A DNA stretch of 35,387 bases, taken from the NCBI GenBank assembly GCA_902802945.1, contig CADCOC010000052.1:1-35387 (forward strand), in the 5' to 3' direction. The position numbers and the translations under genes were made by a program. The notes under the pieces are model-generated. The model was not told the origin of the DNA, ran no database searches, and worked only from the letters and a program-made list of their open reading frames with translations. Below, piece by piece: positions 33,088-35,387 of this stretch. How positions within the stretch are numbered: position 1 is the stretch's first letter; each line of letters begins with the position of its first letter. Source of the stretch: an uncultured bacterium. Its GTDB lineage: Bacteria > Verrucomicrobiota > Kiritimatiellia > RFP12 > UBA1067.

Positions 33088-34044
33088 ATGAAAGCGAAAG
33101 TGTCGGCAATCGTTTTTCTGGCGGTATGCTATCTATGCCTGCCGGTCGTGGCAACAGCTGCGACTGCTGGCGATACCCAACTCGGCGTGCCGCCGGAACA
33201 TGAGATGTGGCAGCGCCCCGTTGAACTGTGCAGGGGCGTCACGCTCAGGGCATACGCGCTGGACGAGCCACAGCTGATGAAGGCGTTTGTGGCGCGGATA
33301 AACCTCGACGAACCCGGCATCGGCTTCACCGCAACCGACCGCGACGAGAAGTGGGGCGAGCCGATGCCCGACTACACGAACAGGACCGTGCTGATCCACA
33401 CGAAACGCGAGACGACGCCCAACTTCATGATGCAGCGCAGGGCGGCGGGCGAACCTGTCGTGCTGGCGGTGAACGCCACTCCGTGGGGGCCTTGGGACTG
33501 CGCGGCGGCATTTCGTTCTACGTACGCGTCGCTCGGGGGATGGAACGTCTCGCACGGCGTAGAACTGTCGCAGTCCAAAAGGCCAAGGAGGGGGGCTCTC
33601 TTCGTCGTTTACAAGGATGGCAAGGCGGATATTGTCACGTCCGTCGCGGAAAATCGCGCAAAGGACGTTGCATTCGCGTTCGGCGGGTTCGGCCTCATCA
33701 TGACGAATGGCGTGCCCACGGCCTACGCGCGCCGTCTGAAGAATCAGGCGCCTGCGCAACGTACTGCGTTCGGACTCGACGCAAGTCGAAAGACGCTCGT
33801 GCTGCTCGTCGTGGATGGTCGTAAGCCGAACTACAGCATCGGCGCCTTCGGGATGGATCTTTACGAAATCCTGCGCAGGGAAGGCGTGACGGACGCAGTC
33901 AACATGGACGGCGGCGGCTCCTCCACGCTCACCGTTTTTGACGCAAAGCGCGGGAAGCCGTGGACGTTCACCCGTTCAAACCCTCGCCGCAACGCCTTGA
34001 ACGTGGGGATCACGCTCAAAGGCGCATCCAATAAAGCGCAATAG
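33088..34044 (+). CDS. Phosphodiester glycosidase (NAGPA-domain) protein, secreted
   Basis: A 318-residue protein with a signal peptide (MKAKVSAIVFLAVCYLCLPVVATA). The C-terminal half shows the NAGPA-domain signature: RTAFGLDASRKTLVLLVVDGR, then a GMDLYEILRREGV helix and NMDGGGSSTL (D274). The domain is named after the human enzyme that uncovers mannose-6-phosphate. Bacterial members are thought to act on exopolysaccharide or wall phosphodiester glycans; the substrate here is unknown. AAGG just upstream is a weak SD. Probably co-transcribed with the GH97 gene. An inverted repeat at 34075-34098 follows the stop. Confidence 0.82.
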   Translation: MKAKVSAIVFLAVCYLCLPVVATAATAGDTQLGVPPEHEMWQRPVELCRGVTLRAYALDEPQLMKAFVARINLDEPGIGFTATDRDEKWGEPMPDYTNRTVLIHTKRETTPNFMMQRRAAGEPVVLAVNATPWGPWDCAAAFRSTYASLGGWNVSHGVELSQSKRPRRGALFVVYKDGKADIVTSVAENRAKDVAFAFGGFGLIMTNGVPTAYARRLKNQAPAQRTAFGLDASRKTLVLLVVDGRKPNYSIGAFGMDLYEILRREGVTDAVNMDGGGSSTLTVFDAKRGKPWTFTRSNPRRNALNVGITLKGASNKAQ

Positions 34045-34074
34045 CCTTCGCAAGACAGGCCTCAGTATCTATTG

Positions 34075-34134
34075 AATCATCACGTGGACGTGATGATTAT
34101 GTGATGATTATGTGAAATCCATGTGATGATTATC
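34075..34134 (+). repeat. Inverted repeat followed by 11-bp tandem words
   Basis: AATCATCACGT-GG-ACGTGATGATT (34075-34098) is a perfect 11-bp stem. It runs into four 11-bp units starting at 34091: TGATGATTATG twice, TGAAATCCATG, and TGATGATTATC. Then ACGTGG closes the block. It may end the upstream transcript; no T-run is seen. Confidence 0.7.
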
Positions 34135-34148
34135 ACGTGGAGATTGGG

Positions 34149-34154
34149 TATACT
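34149..34154 (+). promoter_or_regulatory. Probable -10 TATACT ahead of the CTAG array
   Basis: TATACT is 17 bases before the first CTAG unit. Transcription would start near 34161 and the whole CTAG array would form the leader of the four-helix-bundle gene. The -35 region (34124-34131) is weak. Confidence 0.45.
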
Positions 34155-34171
34155 GATTGCGCTAACGGTAA

Positions 34172-34330
34172 CTAGAGGTGCTAGAATGGCTAGAAGTGCT
34201 AGAGTGGCTAGAGAAGCTAGAAGTGCTAGAGAGGCTAGAATTTCTAGATCTAGTGCCACTAGCCCATCTAGTTCTGCTAGATATTCTAGAACCACTAGCA
34301 TTTCTAGCCCCTCTAGCCCCACTAGAAAGG
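34172..34330 (+). repeat. Symmetric CTAG array: 9 + 9 copies at 9-bp spacing
   Basis: CTAG occurs at 34172, 34181, 34190, 34199, 34208, 34217, 34226, 34235 and 34244, then at 34250, 34259, 34268, 34277, 34286, 34295, 34304, 34313 and 34322. Spacing is exactly 9 except for 6 at the centre (CTAGATCTAG). Left units are mainly CTAGARNNG, right units their reverse complement. The RNA would fold into a ~75-bp-per-arm hairpin. The last unit, CTAGAAAGG, supplies the ribosome binding site of the next gene. Confidence 0.9.
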
Positions 34331-34337
34331 ATCACCC

Positions 34338-35009
34338 ATGAAACCTGAATTACCGATACTCAAAAAACAAACCAACTGGCAGAACCTCTACTTCTACCAG
34401 AAGACCGTGGTGCTCTACCAGATGACGGTCGTATTCTGCAAGCGGTTCCTGCCGAAATTCGGCGACCGCACGGTCGATCAGATGGTGCAGGCGGCGCGGA
34501 GCGGCAAGCAGAACATCGTCGAAGGATTCGCCGACGGCGTAACTTCCACGGAAATGGAGCTCAAGCTCCTGAACGTGGCGCGCGCGAGCATCAAGGAGCT
34601 CAAGGAAGACTATCTCGACTACTTGCGGGCGCATGGGTTGTCCCTTTGGCAACCGAAGCTCCATCCGCGCTATGACGGAATGCTGAGATTCTGCCGCGTG
34701 CGTAACATGCTTGATGACTACGAGCCTTACTTCCCCAAATGGAGCGCAGAGGAATTCGCCAACTGCGCCAACACGCTTTGCCACATGGTGGATCGAATGA
34801 TGAGCACACACATGGCGAAAATGGCCGAGGACTTCAAGGAAAACGGCGGCATCCGCGAACGCATGACCGCCGCCAGGCTAGGCCGCCGACAAACCCAAAA
34901 CGAAGAGATCGCCTCGCTCAAGGCGGAAGTCGCCACCCTCAAGGCGGAAATCGCCAGATTGAGGGGAGCGCGCAACGGCGAGAAATCAACGAACCCCGGC
35001 CACGGCTAA
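34338..35009 (+). CDS. Four-helix-bundle suffix-domain protein
   Basis: A 223-residue protein of the four-helix-bundle group (relatives of the 23S rRNA intervening-sequence proteins and Avd). Signatures are LYFYQKTVVLYQMTVVFCKR, GDRTVDQMVQAARSGKQNI, EGFADGVTS and KLLNVARASIKELKEDYLDYL. These match the variant with a suffix domain. A C-terminal coiled coil (SLKAEVATLKAEIARL) follows. Function is unknown; family members often bind nucleic acid or act as accessory proteins. AAAGGA of the ribosome binding site overlaps the end of the CTAG array, and the gene seems to have no partner other than the array. A defined link between protein and array is inferred. Confidence 0.85.
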   Translation: MKPELPILKKQTNWQNLYFYQKTVVLYQMTVVFCKRFLPKFGDRTVDQMVQAARSGKQNIVEGFADGVTSTEMELKLLNVARASIKELKEDYLDYLRAHGLSLWQPKLHPRYDGMLRFCRVRNMLDDYEPYFPKWSAEEFANCANTLCHMVDRMMSTHMAKMAEDFKENGGIRERMTAARLGRRQTQNEEIASLKAEVATLKAEIARLRGARNGEKSTNPGHG

Positions 35010-35012
35010 TGT

Positions 35013-35387
35013 CTAACTCTGCCTGGCGATGGCGTGGGAGAGGACGGCGAGGGGCTGCGCGAGGTCGACGTTCTGCACGATGACGCCCTCGGGGACGGAG
35101 AGCTGCGCGGACGAGAAGTTCAGGATGCCGCGCACGCCGGCCCCCACGAGCGTCTCCGCGCACGCCTGCGCGGCGGCGGTGGGCACCGTGAGAATCGCGA
35201 GATGCACCTTGAGGCGGCGGACGAGCCGCGCCATCTCCGCAAGCGGACGCACCTTCACGCCGTGCACCGTAGAGCCCGCGAGGCGCGGGTTCGCGTCGAA
35301 GGCGGCGACGATGGAGAGGTTCTGCTCCTTGAAGCCCGCATAGCCGAGAAGGGCGCTGCCCAGGGAACCGGCGCCTACGAGCACCGC
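35013..35387 (-). CDS. rex: Redox-sensing transcriptional repressor Rex, C-terminal part
   Basis: Only the NAD(H)-binding domain is in the window; the frame is open at the right edge and the N-terminal winged helix lies outside. AVLVGAGSLGSALLGY is the Rossmann dinucleotide loop. FKEQNLSIVAAFDANP, LAILTVPTAAAQACAETLVGAGVRGILNF and VDLAQPLAVLSHAI are typical Rex segments. Rex represses fermentation and respiration genes when NADH is low. It suggests an anaerobic or fermentative lifestyle. It converges on the four-helix-bundle gene with 3 bases between stops. Confidence 0.88.
   Translation of the reverse strand, partial: AVLVGAGSLGSALLGYAGFKEQNLSIVAAFDANPRLAGSTVHGVKVRPLAEMARLVRRLKVHLAILTVPTAAAQACAETLVGAGVRGILNFSSAQLSVPEGVIVQNVDLAQPLAVLSHAIARQS

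Noticed and set aside
34172..34330. The CTAG array as a CRISPR
   Set aside because: Units are 9 bp with two mirrored arms and no unique spacers; no cas genes are near.
34338..35009. The four-helix-bundle gene as Avd of a diversity-generating retroelement
   Set aside because: No reverse transcriptase, template repeat or variable repeat is present in the window, and the protein has the suffix-domain form.
1..35387. tRNA or rRNA genes
   Set aside because: No cloverleaf with the conserved T-arm and no rRNA landmark was found by reading both strands.

Overview
The window looks like a chromosomal stretch from a GC-rich, host-associated or anaerobic member of the Verrucomicrobiota/Kiritimatiellota (PVC) group. 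This is an inference from gene content: secreted carbohydrate-active enzymes of the GH106, DUF4091/GH123-like and GH97 types, a giant LamG/autotransporter-strand surface protein, AAA-ATPase/PD-(D/E)XK genes, a four-helix-bundle suffix protein and Rex. No rRNA, tRNA, CRISPR array or intact transposase was seen.

Layout. 1-3.7 kb: three short secreted genes (two paralogs flanking a HELGH metalloprotease-like gene) and a cysteine-rich secreted protein. 3.8-9.5 kb: a small membrane protein, then a GH106 rhamnosidase-like gene translationally coupled to a DUF4091 gene. 9.5-17.6 kb: an AAA/PD-(D/E)XK gene, a 1907-residue surface protein with three ~485-residue modules, and a decayed second AAA gene carrying the same leaderless promoter. 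17.8-22.7 kb: a double glutamine-amidotransferase-like lipoprotein overlapping tyrS, then an unknown secreted protein. 22.7-27.8 kb: an RNA-repair locus with divergent rtcR, a sigma-54 promoter, an unlisted 44-residue ORF, rtcB, and a second sigma-54 activator with a frameshift. 27.8-31 kb: a radical SAM gene, hisG and a 29-residue bS22/AURKAIP1-like protein. 31-35.4 kb: a GH97 enzyme, a phosphodiester-glycosidase-family protein, a four-helix-bundle protein and the C-terminal part of rex.

The most striking feature is the repeats. At least nine places hold arrays of a short word repeated every 7, 8, 9 or 11 bp, usually running into the reverse complement of the same word, so the array can fold into a long hairpin. 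The word differs from place to place while the architecture stays the same. The best case is 34172-34325: 18 CTAG tetramers, nine on each side of a perfect dyad with exact 9-bp spacing, in the probable leader of the four-helix-bundle gene. A second family is built from GGTAGGGCG...CGCCCTACC palindromes. It occurs as 58-bp double hairpins between genes and as in-frame insertions inside genes. Several repeats supply the stop codon of the gene before them.

Transcription signals are dominated by extended -10 motifs (TGN-TATAAT), several so close to the start codon that the mRNA should be leaderless. A near-perfect sigma-54 promoter serves the RNA-repair operon. Few classical intrinsic terminators are visible. 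All assignments come from reading the sequence and from memory of family features, with no database search.
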